From Erythrophleum ivorense (taxonomy: Eukaryota; Streptophyta; Magnoliopsida; Fabales; Fabaceae): DNA of 64,000 bases. Position 1 is the first letter of the stretch. Each line of letters begins with the position of its first letter. Positions 1 through 11,748 of the stretch are shown here, in pieces. The notes beneath the pieces are model-generated. The model saw nothing but the letters and a program-made list of their open reading frames with translations. It searched no databases and was not told the DNA's origin. The stretch spans positions 2,542,001 to 2,606,000 of the forward strand of contig JAIUCV010000083.1 in the NCBI GenBank assembly GCA_026724425.1, given 5' to 3'. A program made the position numbers and the translations under genes.

Positions 1-595
1 TTTTTCTCCATCACTAATATCACCTAAAAAATATTTAAAAACCTAAAAAATATTATAACTAACATTAAAATTCACAAAAAAATAAAATTTCCATATAACT
101 CTATCCAACTGCCTCATATAAACCAAAATTTGATTTAAAATGCAAAATTAGACCTTTTATTGCATTTTTGCATTTTTGGCAACTAACCTATATTATTATC
201 TATAATAACTTAAAAAAGCTGTTTGGGGCTTCTCAAAGCATCCACCTAAACATCCCAACTTCCTTCCTTAGAGTGCCACGTGGCCATCTATAACTCTATC
301 CAACTGTTTTTTTTTTTTTTTTTGCTTCTATTCATTTGCCGTTTGAAACGTGTGGCACTTAGGAGATGCGAGAGAACCAATGATTTTACTGGTCGGCTCT
401 TTTAACTATAAGATTTCTCCTCTATAATAAAAGTTATATATATTTGCAACTTAATCTTTTTTGTTGTGGTATCCGCATATTGTAGAAGTCACCAAGAAGA
501 GAGACTAATTAGATGCGCTCACTATCATTCTATATCGCATAATTGTCAGAAGCATTAAAGCAAGCTTATTTTAAACAAATTCGCAACTCATCACG
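1..595. other. AT-rich intergenic DNA, possible small MITE
   Basis: No gene is visible. A 17-base string (ataactctatccaactg) occurs near 94 and again near 290. Around 278-296 and 350-362 there are imperfect inverted copies of a motif like agtgccacgtgg, which could be ends of a small decayed inverted-repeat element. A poly-T run lies at about 307-323. None of this proves a specific element. Confidence 0.3.
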
Positions 596-603
596 GTTAT
601 CTT

Positions 604-1298
604 CAGGGGCGTGCCTATGCACTAGAAAAAGAAACATTGGCCTATGGGCCAATTTTTTTTAAAAAAAAAATAGGGGTCCAGTTAATTAGTTGTTAACATT
701 AATTGTAGTAGAAAAACCATTTTTTGTCTAACTTTAACAAATAATTAAAAATAAATTTAATAATACAATAAATATTATGGCAACACATAGCCACCTAAAC
801 AATTAAACGAATTAATTTGTTTTTCCCACCTAAACAATTAAACGAACTAATTTGTTTTTCTCTTCCGTTGCTTTTCTTCACCTCTTTTCATCTTTTATTG
901 TTAACAAGATTGAACAATGTGACAAAAATGTATTTCCTAATTGATGAATATTTTTTATTATAGTGATGTTCATCTAATATTAGATTTAGTTTGATTTGTG
1001 ATTTAGAGTAAATTACTAGCCAAAATTCATATAATTTGCTAATTTATAAGAAAATTTAGTTTAAAATTTTACATTAGATATGGGTTAAAAATTTTAGATA
1101 TGTATCATAGTTTTGTGGATTTGGAGACCACTATAATTATTATTACGATGAAGAAAAAAGTATTGCAAAACTTAATATAAGGAAGTATAATGTTTGATTG
1201 CCACAAACAACACGTTAGTATGTATTCGACACAAAGATGGTTCATCATGGCCTTATTTATCATCGCCTACGGGCTTTATATGTCTAGGCACGGCTCTG
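604..1298. mobile_element. Non-autonomous hAT-superfamily DNA transposon
   Basis: The 695-bp segment starts with CAGGGGCGTGCCTATGCA and ends with the inverse of CAGAGCCGTGCCTAGACA; 14 of 18 terminal bases agree. It is flanked by a perfect 8-bp direct repeat GTTATCTT (596-603 and 1299-1306). An 8-bp duplication with CAG-type ends is the established signature of hAT elements. The interior is AT-rich, has no transposase frame and includes a 35-bp tandem duplication, so it must have been moved by a transposase made elsewhere. The perfect duplication suggests a fairly recent insertion. Confidence 0.85.
791..860. repeat. 35-bp tandem duplication inside the hAT element
   Basis: Two nearly identical 35-bp copies (791-825 and 826-860) begin ccacctaaacaattaaacga and differ at one or two bases. 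They lie inside the non-autonomous hAT element. Confidence 0.85.
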
Positions 1299-1306
1299 GT
1301 TATCTT

Positions 1307-4300
1307 GGTAGGTAATTCTTTGTTTTCAAATATTACTTTGACTTAATTTCCGCTTCGCTTTGATTTGGATCTCTCTTATATCATGTTTCATATTTACTGG
1401 AATGAGCCAATCACTTTTCAGACAAACATAATCATACTCTGAAACTGATTACTCTACTAAAGGAGGGAACTCAAATGGGTTCGAAGGGTTAATTGTTTTT
1501 GATCATTCTTTGTGAAAATCTACTACCCTCTTTGATTACTCATTCTGGTTATCTGATATTTGTTTGCCACATCGTGGATTGAACAGTAGAAGGAGGTGCT
1601 TTTTCTTATAATTTCTGAATAAAGATTGGTCCTTGCCTACGTTAGGAAATTCAAATCCATAATTTCTCATGAAAATAATTTATTTGATATGTACATCAGT
1701 AACTTATAATATATAGGGTCTCTCTCTGTTTCGTAATGTCTTGTGAAAGAAAGTTGATTATAATATGCTATTAATTATCATACACTTCACCATGATTGTT
1801 CGTTTAAGGATTTAATCATTTGATTAAAGTAAAGTTCCAAAATTTTAACTGCAGCCTACACTTTCTTACCATGAATCTAATGGGGAAAAAAGGAAGAAGG
1901 AAACAATCCTTTTAAGGAACTGGAAGATATTGGCTATGGACTTTAAGGAAAGGTTTGCTGCTTCTTAATATGTCATATTTTGTTATTCATGTAAACTTTG
2001 TTCTTGGTTTGCAGGAATGGTATCTTTGAATTTCAATATATGTAATACACTTTGGTATCTGCCATTCTTGATGATTACTCTCAATCAAGAATGGTTTTTT
2101 TTATTCTAACATATAATCATTAACACTTGAACTAGATGTAGCATTGCAGATTCAGACATGGAAATTGGGAAAAAGAAATTGATCCTCTCACCTTCTGCAA
2201 AGACTAAGAGGATCAGAGAGCAAATGGACAAGAAGAGAGTGATGTAAAATAATATCATTTAATTATAGATGTTCTCACTTTTGTAGCTCTATACTTTGTG
2301 GCAGCTAGGCAGTTCTATTACAACAATAGGAGATTAACGTCAAGTAGGAGATGGCGCAAAACTAATTCTAAGAGGTTTAATCTTCATTGACAGAGACCAG
2401 ATACCTAAAGACTACTAAATTTGGAATTCATCCAGGACCGCAAGCTAAGTCAGGTGACATATTCAAGTAATCTAAATCCCAATAGTGGTAGTATTATTGA
2501 TTTACATAAATCTTCCACCGTGAGAAACACTGAAAAGTGACGATGTTGCTGTTTAAAGGAGGAATATCAAAATTGAATAAAGTTGTTTAAAGGAGGAATA
2601 TCAAAATTGAATAAAGTTTTTTTTTTTGGACTAAAGCTTAAAACTGAATAAAGTTATTGTTAGGATGTTATAGCTTTAAGAATTGAACTAAAACCATTGT
2701 AGATTAACAACAAAAGCCTAACATTTTATTTTTCTACAAATATTACTTTCTGATCTTGGAAACTCATGATAGGGGAAAATTTGTAGATTCAGTAAGGTAG
2801 AAGTAGGGAGGAGACTCTCGAATCATTTTCAAAAAAACCTGCCGTAGAAAAATTAGTCTCCGAGAAGTAAAGTCATTTATGAGTTCTCCATTTACATGTA
2901 TTCTGGAGTTATATATGTACTTCAACTCTTCAAGTGGGAAAGAGTGCAGTCAAGTCTGTTGCAGTCGCAGTCTAAACGGTAGTGATATTGCAAGCTTGGG
3001 ATTTTTTAGCCTACTTTTTCCTGCGTAGCTTTCTTACAATCTTCACTATTTCTATTTGTTTGGTATAAAATTCTCTTACCTCTTCTTTTTATTGTTTTGC
3101 TACTATGAGTAAACCATCAAGCTTGGTCCTGGCAGTTAGTGTCCTTTTACTATGCTATTTGCCGCAAAAAAAACAAAAGAGGAGTCACAAGTTAAGCGAA
3201 TGAGCATATCGATGGCGTTTATTTGGTAGGAGGTTTATTGTATGTTCCTCATTATCAAACTCTTCTCTGATTAAGTTGTTTTCCTTGAAATCATAATTTG
3301 TTTTCTTTCTTTTTGTCCGGCGTCAAAAAGACAGAACGTGAACAAATCTAACAAAGGATGGTAAAAGAGTGAATAATGAGAAGAAAAGCTAGCAATTTCT
3401 ACGAAAATGTTGACTGAGAGAGAGAGGCAAGCATAAATAGAAGACAAATACTAATTAATATGATGTTTTGCATTTACAATTTTAACTTAATTCTCTTATT
3501 TGTTTGGTTGCTTGATTTGACTTACAAGAAGGTACAAGACGTATATTAGTCATTAGATGAGTGTGCGTAAGAGTGGGGAAAAAGCAAGTTTCAACCGTTC
3601 AATTAGCAGGAAAGAACCTTGGTTCTAATATAATTTTGGTCAATCACATTAACTTCAGTGGGTGATGTGAAGTTTGACTTCTCATATTCATCACTCTCAA
3701 CATGATGGATTAGAGAGGAGATACATACAAAAATTAAACTCATTGGAGAACACCGTTGTTGCTCTAATCCTACACTATCATGAGTACTATAGACATATGT
3801 CTGCTTTGACTAACAGAAATTATACTATATATTATGGACCAATTTTTACTTTAAAAAACCTTATAATCAAAATCAACGTTGAATACGTTTCTATATTTCT
3901 TATGTACAAAAGCAACGACACGGTACAAAAATAATACCCTCCTAAAACTAATACACCCTTAAGATTTAAAATAATAGTATTTCACTCATGTTTATTATTT
4001 TCTTTTCCTCCACGACATAGTAGAAAATATGTGTATTAAAATTACCTGCGCATAGCGTATTTTGTTAGAGTAAAAGATGCGTAACCAGTTGGTTATATTT
4101 GAGGGCTTAGGCTGGACAGAATTGACTATAAAGTCTTTAACTAATTTAACACATGGTAAATCGCACATGACTTTAAATAAAAGAAGTTATATGTGAAGAA
4201 TCGAGTGCTCTGAATAGTTTCTCTTTTCAGAGTCTTTACAAATTTGCAGTTTTACAAATTTGCGTGAAAACTATATTTAAAAACTTTCATATGCTTGAGT

Positions 4301-4823
4301 AGTGATCGTATGTTTGACATGTTATCTCATTTGATATACAATAAAATCTAAAAATTTCACATTAAAAAACTGTTAGTGTTTTCTCTCCATTTTTTAGTAG
4401 TAAAATTAAATATGAAAGATTATATATTTTGCTGTTAAAAATGATATATTTTAACTCAAAAATCTAAAACAGAAATAGCAATACAAATTCAAAAAACAAT
4501 CCAGAAATATTGATGATATTTTACGCAAAAGTTTTGACAAAAAAACTGAGGAAGATAAGAATGACATATTGTTGACCTACAATTGTTCATTTTCTTAAAA
4601 GAAACTTGGATCAACAAGCCGCATTCTTTTGACAATACTAAACCATTGAATAGAAGAAACACAAAATCCTTCTGTTCACATCTATTAATCCGAAAATATA
4701 TGACTGCACACAATGACATGAACCACACGGGAGAAAACCTATAACAAAAATATTACAAATTTTTATAAATAATTCCTAGCAAGCAAAACTGTTGACATTG
4801 ACATCAATTTTTTATGCAATGAT
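1307..4823. other. Intergenic DNA without a recognised gene
   Basis: About 3.5 kb of AT-rich sequence. Short frames occur, for example 3674-3934 on the plus strand and 4489-4728 on the minus strand, but none looks like a known family or has coding-like composition. A lysine-rich 29-codon run begins with ATG at about 2155, just after a splice-acceptor-like cattgcag. It could be a terminal exon scrap, but no neighbouring exon supports it. Confidence 0.4.
2551..2618. repeat. 34-bp perfect tandem duplication
   Basis: Two identical 34-bp units abut at 2551-2584 and 2585-2618, beginning gtttaaaggaggaatatcaa. A perfect short duplication in otherwise unstructured DNA suggests recent slippage or template switching. 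Confidence 0.9.
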
Positions 4824-4970
4824 ATGGAGGCTGGAGGGAGGGAGAGTGATGATTATGATCACTTCAGATTGACAGAGAAAAAATGAGAAGATTTGGAGGA
4901 ATATGAGTAGCTATATAAGCAAACTGATGATTTAGTTGGAGAAGAAGCTGAACTTGATGATAGCCAATAA
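4824..4970 (+). pseudogene. Possible scrap of an acidic-protein gene
   Basis: Starting at the ATG at 4824, a 49-codon frame is rich in Glu, Asp and Leu (segments such as DLEEYE and GEEAELDDSQ) and is broken by a TGA (codon 21) and a TAG (codon 29) before a final TAA. The strongly acidic, amphipathic composition is unlike the surrounding AT-rich DNA and suggests a decayed exon or retro-copied fragment. The family is not recognised and no further exons were found, so this could also be chance. Confidence 0.25.
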
Positions 4971-5389
4971 ATACTCGTGATATTTCTTTTAGAAACCAAA
5001 CTTTGACAAGGAAGATGAATTGTTTGGACTTTCAAACCTCATAGAATTGGAATGTGATTCAAAGTAAGGATGGGTTTTTTTAGGTAGGAAATAAAATGTT
5101 TTCTTTTTCTTTTTTTTTATTTTTCCTGTCATTTTGTTTGTTCATAGTTTCAAGGTTGAACATCTATAATAGAAGTTTAGATAGCATCTACGTTTTAAAT
5201 CAATAATTTTGATCTTCTTTCATCTCCTTAATGCTTTATATATGTACTTTTTGACAACTGCAAATTCTATTACTTTTAACGACTGTGTTTTCTATGTTTG
5301 ACGTACCTTTTTTGCCAAATTCTTTTACATAACCAGACCGGAGGGAGTATTAATATTGATAGTGTTCAAAATAAAACTTCAAAGTATAC
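4971..5389. other. Intergenic DNA with a possible Stowaway-like MITE end
   Basis: No gene is seen. Near 5337-5349 the sequence ccggagggagta is the inverse of the TACTCCCTCCG end common to plant Stowaway-type MITEs and would mark a right end. A matching left end was not found, so it is probably truncated or coincidental. Confidence 0.3.
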
Positions 5390-5834
5390 ATTGAAAACAG
5401 TTAAATAGTAGTAGTTCAAAACCAAACAATTTAATTGCGACCAAATATGTTATGTCGCAAGTTTGCGAGAGATTTGCGACGGACAATATTCCGTCGCAAA
5501 CTTGCGATGGATAAAGTTCTGTCGCAATTAAATTGGTTTTTTAAAAAAAAAATTATAAAAAAATAAAATTATAAAAACGAAAATCAAATAAATAGAACAA
5601 ATATTAAATTAAATAAAATTTAAATTCAAATATCATTAGAAACAAAAATATTCATACATAACACAAAAAAAACAATAAAAACGGAAACTAAAATTCTTCA
5701 GATGGTCCGCTGGTTCTGCCCTGATCCGATCCGCCGGTCCCGCCCTGATCCGGTCCGCTAGTTCCGCCCTGGACTTGCTGCTGGTTTGGATAGTGACGCC
5801 TCATAATCTCCCTGAGATTTGAATCAGATCAATT
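5390..5834 (-). mobile_element. CACTA (En/Spm) transposon fragment
   Basis: Two blocks match, in inverse orientation, the CACTA end at about 41550-42178. The first is subterminal repeats built from gtcgcaaattt/gcgac motifs (5435-5530). The second is a GC-rich block (5695-5800) that on the minus strand encodes a Gln/Gly/Pro-rich tail like the C-terminus of plant En/Spm transposases. No CACTA terminal repeat was found at the left side, so the copy is truncated. It abuts LTR family Y at about 5835. Confidence 0.6.
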
Positions 5835-7921
5835 GCTGGTCTGCAATTTGGACGAGCAATATAGAAGATATCACGTTTTAACTGAGGACTGGTCTTGACG
5901 GGCCAAAACCGGACACATCACTATCCCGCGTCCCGGTCGACCGCGCCCAGTCGGACAGGAGCTTTAAGGCCCTCGTCCGACCCGACCTTCCTTCACACCA
6001 TCCGCGCCCGGTTGGACAGGAGCTTTAAGGCCCTCGTCCGACCCGACTTTTCCTCACCACTCGATACGCGCTCGACCGTCCCGCACGACCGAACAGACGT
6101 CCCGACCGACCGCTCGACCGTGCCGCTCGACCGACCATCGTCCCGATCGACCCGACTCCTCCGACAAAGGCCCATCTCTCCCGATTCCGCGATTTGCTCG
6201 GCCCGTTTACCTAATCTCGACCTCATGAAGACCTAATCGCGATTTTCTCGGCCGATTTTCTCTTAGAGTTTTCAAGGAGAGGATCTCTCCTCCTCACTTT
6301 GGAGAAGATTTCTAAACCTTTTATCTTATACTATGTTTTCTCCATCCCTCTGTGTTGTTACTTTGATCATGTCTGAGTAATTCACTTGTTAGGTTGCTAG
6401 GGTTACTAATTCAATGAGTTGTTTGCTTGATCTATGATTTCGATGAACTATTAGGGATAAATTTAGAGTCTTTGTCTCATTTTGTTCACTTACTAACTGA
6501 TGTGGACATCAACCTAGAAGATCATATTCAAGAAGATATCGGACAGATTATACCTAGCATGAAGAATGCACCAAGAACAAGTTCAGGAACAAGAAAGCTC
6601 AGGGAGGAGTTCAACAAGGCCGTGGACATCATGATCAAGCTTGAAGATATATACCAAGATAAAGAGGACGCAAAGACCGTCGTTCAAGAAGGAGTCAAGA
6701 CGACATGACCACTACTTAAGACTCATCTCAGCTCAACCCTTCTCATCATTCAAGCGGAGAAGACTCAAGGAGGAGGCTAAGGCCATGATCTCCACGATAT
6801 AACAATGTGAGCTCTTGAATTATTACTTTGATTTAAACTCACAAGTTTCCTTTCTTTTGCGGGACCTTTCTTTAATTATGCTTTGCGTTTTGATTAGTTT
6901 CATGAACAATGGTTTAAGTGTTGCGTTTTGTTTCTCGCTTTGTTTCTTTCCTTTTGTTGTTATGCTTTGCGTTTCATTTAGACCCTTGAAGGTCAAGGTC
7001 GATGAGCTATTTATAAAGCTCCTTGCGACATTGTAAGACACACCTTTTTTACCCTAATCAATAAAGATAGCCGTTTTCTTTCAAAGAGAGAGCAGCCGCC
7101 GAGTTCTTGAGCTTTGTGAGGTTTCCCCTTGGCTCCCGAATTCAAACTAGACTAAGCATAGCTTCATTCATCAGCTGTGTGTGTTGTCTATCGATCCATA
7201 TCACACTCATCCATCTTCCATTCGCTAGATAAAGCAAAGAGAGCCTTTCGGCCAGTTGCTTTACCTCCATCATCCACCGCGTCCTATCATCTCTTGTTCT
7301 AGCAAAGAGAGCCCTTCGGCCAGTTGCTTGAACCCATCTCGCTTAACCTTGAAATCCCCTTTGGATCTTACATCACTAACGCTGATTGCTTTACCGCGCA
7401 TCTAGCAATCCGATCCTAGGTTGATTTGACCCACGAAATTGCTGTATCATTCGCCGGACCTATTCTTTGACAAGCTAGGTTTCTTAGACTGCGAAAGTTG
7501 ATTTACTAAGCCTAGTGAACTGTATCCGAACTTGCTAGATTTAATGCTTGATTTACTATCTAAGGACATTCCAAAAGTTTAGCGATTATATAAGTTATCA
7601 TAGGAGTCAGAGCCACGACAGTGGAAAGACTTAATTTCGTGTTTTGTGTTCTAGACGGATCTATCATCCCATCATCCCTAAAACGATTTATATCTATCAT
7701 CGAACTTGATCATTGCGTGCTTCTCTGCGAATTAGCCCCTAAAGACCTAACGCTTTTCCCTTATTGCTTTACAACCTCACAATCCCTAGTTTTCTTATTT
7801 AGTTATTAGTTCACCAATCAAACATCCATACTTTGTTCTAACTTGATCCGAAATCCATAGTTTCAAAGTGTATTCATTTTCGCAGGATTTTAAAAGTGGG
7901 TAAAACCTGACCACCCATCAT
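5835..7921 (+). mobile_element. LTR of family Y, truncated and probably composite
   Basis: The right end, about 7880-7921 (gtgggtaaaacctgaccacc then catca), is the inverse of the LTR start at 26601. The stretch 5840-6400 is the inverse of 43490-44140, including a GC-rich block full of cgctcgaccg motifs. The first roughly 460 bp of the LTR are missing on the left. The middle (about 6430-7540) has no counterpart in the other copy and may be either LTR sequence deleted there or a further insertion. It contains a TATA-like ctatttataaag (about 7009), an AATAAA (about 7061) and an unrecognised open frame without a convincing ATG (6427-6708). No primer site follows 7921; element A sequence does. Confidence 0.55.
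7233..7330. repeat. Direct repeat of about 29 bp with a 40-bp spacer
   Basis: The string agcaaagagagccctttcgg followed by ccagttgctt, with one-base differences, occurs at about 7233-7261 and again at about 7302-7330 inside the family Y LTR region. Confidence 0.7.
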
Positions 7922-8984
7922 CAACTCGTGCGAGTTAAATCAAAACCGTGCACTCGAGCGAGTCAACTCGGCACAAAGAGGATCGAGCCTAAAACTGATG
8001 AACAGCAAAGTCTAGGGTGCGAAAATGGCTAACTAGCTTAGGTACAGCCAGAATTCTTCCTAATTAACCTTTCTCATAAGAACAAAGCTCCATAAATTCA
8101 TCAAAATTTCCAGGTTTGGACAGTGTAAAACCGCAAAAGAGCTATCAAAGTTAGGTGAAACAGGGGAACATCAATGGAGTTCTCTAGCAATGAAAACAGC
8201 AATTCACAGTTTAGAGCAAACAACCAACAACCAAAACCATGCAAGAGAAAAAATCAAGCGGTTTCAACAAACTCAAGGGGAGATAAGAGAAATCGAGACT
8301 GACCCTTGCTTTTTGACGGATTAAATATGAAGTAGGCTTAGAAAACATGATTGAAGTGAGTGAAAGCAAGAAAATGCAAGGGATTGTTGAAGAAAGATGG
8401 GCGATTTTCTCGGGAAACTTAGAGAGAAGGAAGAGAGAATATGTGAGAGAGAGAGATTAGAGTGGGTTAAGAAAAGAGGGGGGATAAGGAATGGGTGGAT
8501 GGAAAAGAAATGGGTAAAAGAAAGGGGAGGCAAAAATATAAGATTCTCTGCAAAGGGCAGGGTGAATACAGCGAAAAAGGAGAGTGGGACATCCTCACAC
8601 TTGTCCTGAATTCGAAAATTCAAAAATCAAAAGGGAGGGATCATACCGTTGGATTCGATCGAGTGAATACAGCCGTTGATCGAGTTAATTTAAATTTTGA
8701 AATTCAAATGTTTGAGCTCGGTCAACGTCCGTACATCTACTCGAAAGAGTCAAGATTGTACTTGGTCGAATTGATTTCCCCTTGGTCCCACACTCGATCG
8801 AGTTCATGCTCCTCTCGATGTTTGGAATCTTTTTGCTCAAACCCTTTTCCTATGATAAGAAAACATGAAACACTGCAAATAACATTAGATAAGAAAAATT
8901 AAAAAGTATTTACAAGGATATCCATGGGACTTCCTCCCAAGTGAGCTTGTTTTAGGTCGCTAAGCTTGACCGTTCTTCCTCTGG
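7922..8984 (-). other. Element A spacer downstream of the protease
   Basis: No protein is recognised. The stretch carries several ctcgagcgagt / ctcgatcgagt motifs (7930-7980, 8655-8820) like those in the LTR of A. At about 8926-8945 a gggacttcctcccaagtgag motif resembles the short conserved string that follows gag-protease in related elements; element E has the same arrangement at 20992. Short frames here, such as 8321-8623 and 8495-8902, look accidental. Confidence 0.45.
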
Positions 8985-10560
8985 CTAGTGGGGGTTGGAG
9001 TTAGGCCTGTCTTCAAGGGTGATAGACAGGACTTTAGAAAGAAGCTCTTGTAGCTTGATCGGATCACCTTGGAGTTCAGGACTGATGATGGCTCTGGCAC
9101 TTGAGAAAGGCTTAGATCTTCCCTTGAACTTAACCTTATACTCAATCTTTCCTCCATTGAGTTCCAATGGCAACAGAGTCACTGCAGACTGAGATGGGGT
9201 AGAAGGAAGAGGCTGAGGTTTATTGGTGTTCTTTTTGTTCTTGCTATCAGTTTGGGAAACTATTCTCACATCCTCCTTTTGAGCCCTTCCTAGTGGCTCA
9301 TTAAACAATGCAAAAAGGCTTTCGCCATCAAAGATCCCTGGCGCACTCTCAACAGGCTGTGTAGACGCACTGTGCAGCGCATTTCCATACTCAATAACAC
9401 CAGAATTAGTCACAGTGGATTGCAACTCCCCAGTTGTGATAGTTCCACAATACTCTGTAGAAGAAGTCTTTAGTGGATATGAGACCTTGCTGTTCACATT
9501 GTGAAGGATCACTAGCTTGTTTGGGAAATCGATGGAGGCTCCTGCTGTTGTGAGGAATGGGGTTCCAAGTATCAAAGGGACCTCCTTCTTATCAACCATA
9601 TCCAACACAGTGAGGTCTGTTGGTATGGTGCAACTCCCAAACTTCAGAGGGTAATCTAAGATAAGACCAAGTGGTGGTTTTGAAGAAGCATCCCCAAACA
9701 TGATAGATGGACCAGGCTGCTTCATCATACTCTGTGCGTTCAGCCTCTGAACCATACCAAGCGAAATTAAGTTGACACTTGCTCCAGAATAAACGAGTGC
9801 ATCATTCAGCTGCAAAGTGAACTTTCCCTGATCTTTAAGCTTGGGAAGTAAAGTTGGTGTGATCTCTGGTTCACTGGAAAGTTGAAGAAGCGCAGTTACT
9901 TTCCCATGGTTTGCAAGAACATCTTTAATCAGCTTCATTTGGAGATAAGCTTCCTGCATGTTTCCCAGTTTTGGTAACTGAACACCAATCTCACTCATAT
10001 CTGTTCTGAACTTGAAAATGACTTATATTTGAGCCTTAGTTAGCACTCTACCTGGAAATGGGAGTGGGGGCTTGTAAACGGGTGGGACAGACTCTTTGGC
10101 TCGGGTGAAGATTGACTCGATCGAGTTAGTTGATCGAGTCCAACATGTGCTGCACTCGAGCAAGGCAATGGGTCAAGTCCAGTTGTTGATCCATAAATCG
10201 GCTTGATTGTTTCTTGTAGCTTAACTTGAGCGAGTGGAACTTCAGAAATAGTTGTACACTCAAGATCAGGACCATGAAGGAGTCGTGTTATTTCTTGTAT
10301 GGCTCGTTCATTCTCAGCGGCCTGTTCCACATCGGAGGGGGAGTAGATGACATGGCAAAAGTCCTTGGGATTCTGAATGGCTTTCCCAGGAGTTGACATG
10401 GTTGTGATGAAGTAGAAGCTGCACCTCTGTTCTCAATGATAGTCATCCTGGAGTTTAATGATTCAATCTTGCTGGTGATCTCTCCAAGCTTCTTGCTTGT
10501 CTCCATAACACCATTTGCCTGGCCTTGCAACAGCTGCTGTATCATGGCCCTCATATCAGG
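8985..10560 (-). pseudogene. Element A gag C-terminal part and aspartic protease remnant
   Basis: Minus-strand frames at 10288-10560, 10040-10399 and 8985-9998 together give the end of gag and a retropepsin-like domain. The protease core shows the expected order: the active-site loop, then a VPLILGTPFLTTAGASIDF segment containing the flap-distal ILGTPFL motif. In the active-site loop the catalytic Asp of the usual D-S/T-G is a Tyr (codon at 9789-9791), so the enzyme should be dead. A stop codon and frame changes separate the pieces. No reverse transcriptase follows. Confidence 0.75.
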
Positions 10561-11529
10561 TTCCCTTTGTTCAATCGGTTGTCGAGGTGAGTGCATGACC
10601 GTAGGCTCGCAAATAGTAGAAATTGCGAAGGTGAATTGTTGATTTGATGAGTTTATGTGTTGTTCGTGGTGGTTTATGTGTTATTAGTGCATTTGATCGA
10701 TTGGTTTGCGACAATTTCGTGTTTTTGGTGTTTTTGTGTTAGAAATCGATTTGGGCGTCGATCTCCTGGATCGGTGTCGATCGACACCAAGCCGGTGTCG
10801 CTCGACACCAATCGGGCCGGGTGTCGAGCGACACCAATCGGGTCGGGTGTCGAGCGACACAAGCTGTGTCGATCGACACTGGTCCGGTTAAATCCGGTTT
10901 TCTGGCGAATTGATTAAATTGAATTAATTAATGGTTTAATCTGGTTTAATCGATTTAATTGGAATTAAGTGGTTCAATTCCGGAATTAATTAATTAGTGG
11001 TTAATTAATTAATTAAAGTGGGTTATAATAATTGTGGAAATTATTTTATGTGTTGAAAATTATTATAATAACTGTGGAAATTATTTAATAATTGTGGAAA
11101 TCATTTTAAGGGTTAAAAATTATTATTTAATTGAGGAAAATTGTTTAAAAATTAAAATAAGTGAATTTAATAATTGTGGTAATTATTAATATTATTTAAA
11201 TGTGTTTTAAATTGCGTAATTGGCCTGTAGGCGGGGTGATTGCCTCACTAAGTATTTATGAAATACTTATGCATCTCTTTTTCCCTAATGTGATGCAGGT
11301 AGAAAGAAAGTGTGATCGCGGAATCGGGCCAGAGAGAGGATGATAGGATTTTGTTGTTTACCGTTTTTGGTTTACGTTGTTATTTGCAAACCTGGTGTTT
11401 AGGTTGCTAGGTTATTTTATGGTATTTTGGAATTGAATATGATTGTTTGAATTATTAATTTTATGGAGTTTATTTTATTAGGAATTTCCGCACTTAATAA
11501 AAAAAAAAAAAAAAAGCTTGGTTGTTTCA
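10561..11529 (+). repeat. 5' LTR of element B, truncated
   Basis: This is near-identical to 16692-17633 of the 3' LTR but lacks about 622 bp of the LTR start, joining element A gag directly at 10561. It carries one more copy of a 27-bp block with a GTGTCGAGCGACAC palindrome than the 3' LTR does. It ends ggttgtttca two or three bases before the primer site. Confidence 0.85.
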
Positions 11530-11532
11530 TTT

Positions 11533-11545
11533 TGGTATCAGAGCG
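11533..11545 (+). other. Primer-binding site of element B (initiator tRNA-Met)
   Basis: The string tggtatcagagcg directly follows the LTR end. TGGTATCAGAGC is the standard complement of the 3' end of plant initiator tRNA-Met used by many Ty1/copia and Ty3/gypsy elements. Confidence 0.93.
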
Positions 11546-11748
11546 TATACGGTTTTAGGACTGTTAGTATTGGGTGAACTGGACTATGTGTTTAATTGAT
11601 TATTGTGTTTAGTCAGTTAGTAGTCTAGTATCATCCTCTCGGCCTTCAGTGATTCCGCGGTGAGTAGTGTTTTGTGTTTTGTGTTGTGTGGAGTTTTTGT
11701 GGTTGGTTTCTAGCCGGCTCATTTCCTGTTCTTTGGAAGTGCAGCGAA

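Noticed and set aside
3674..3934. 86-codon plus-strand frame
   Set aside because: No family resemblance and low-complexity AT-rich text; expected by chance in intergenic DNA.
5895..6236. Plus-strand frame rich in Arg, Ser and Thr
   Set aside because: It reads through the GC-rich cgctcgaccg repeats of LTR Y; no domain, and the opposite strand is also open (5993-6226).
8321..8902. Overlapping frames in the element A spacer
   Set aside because: Both strands are open because the DNA is purine-rich on one strand; the translations are low-complexity.
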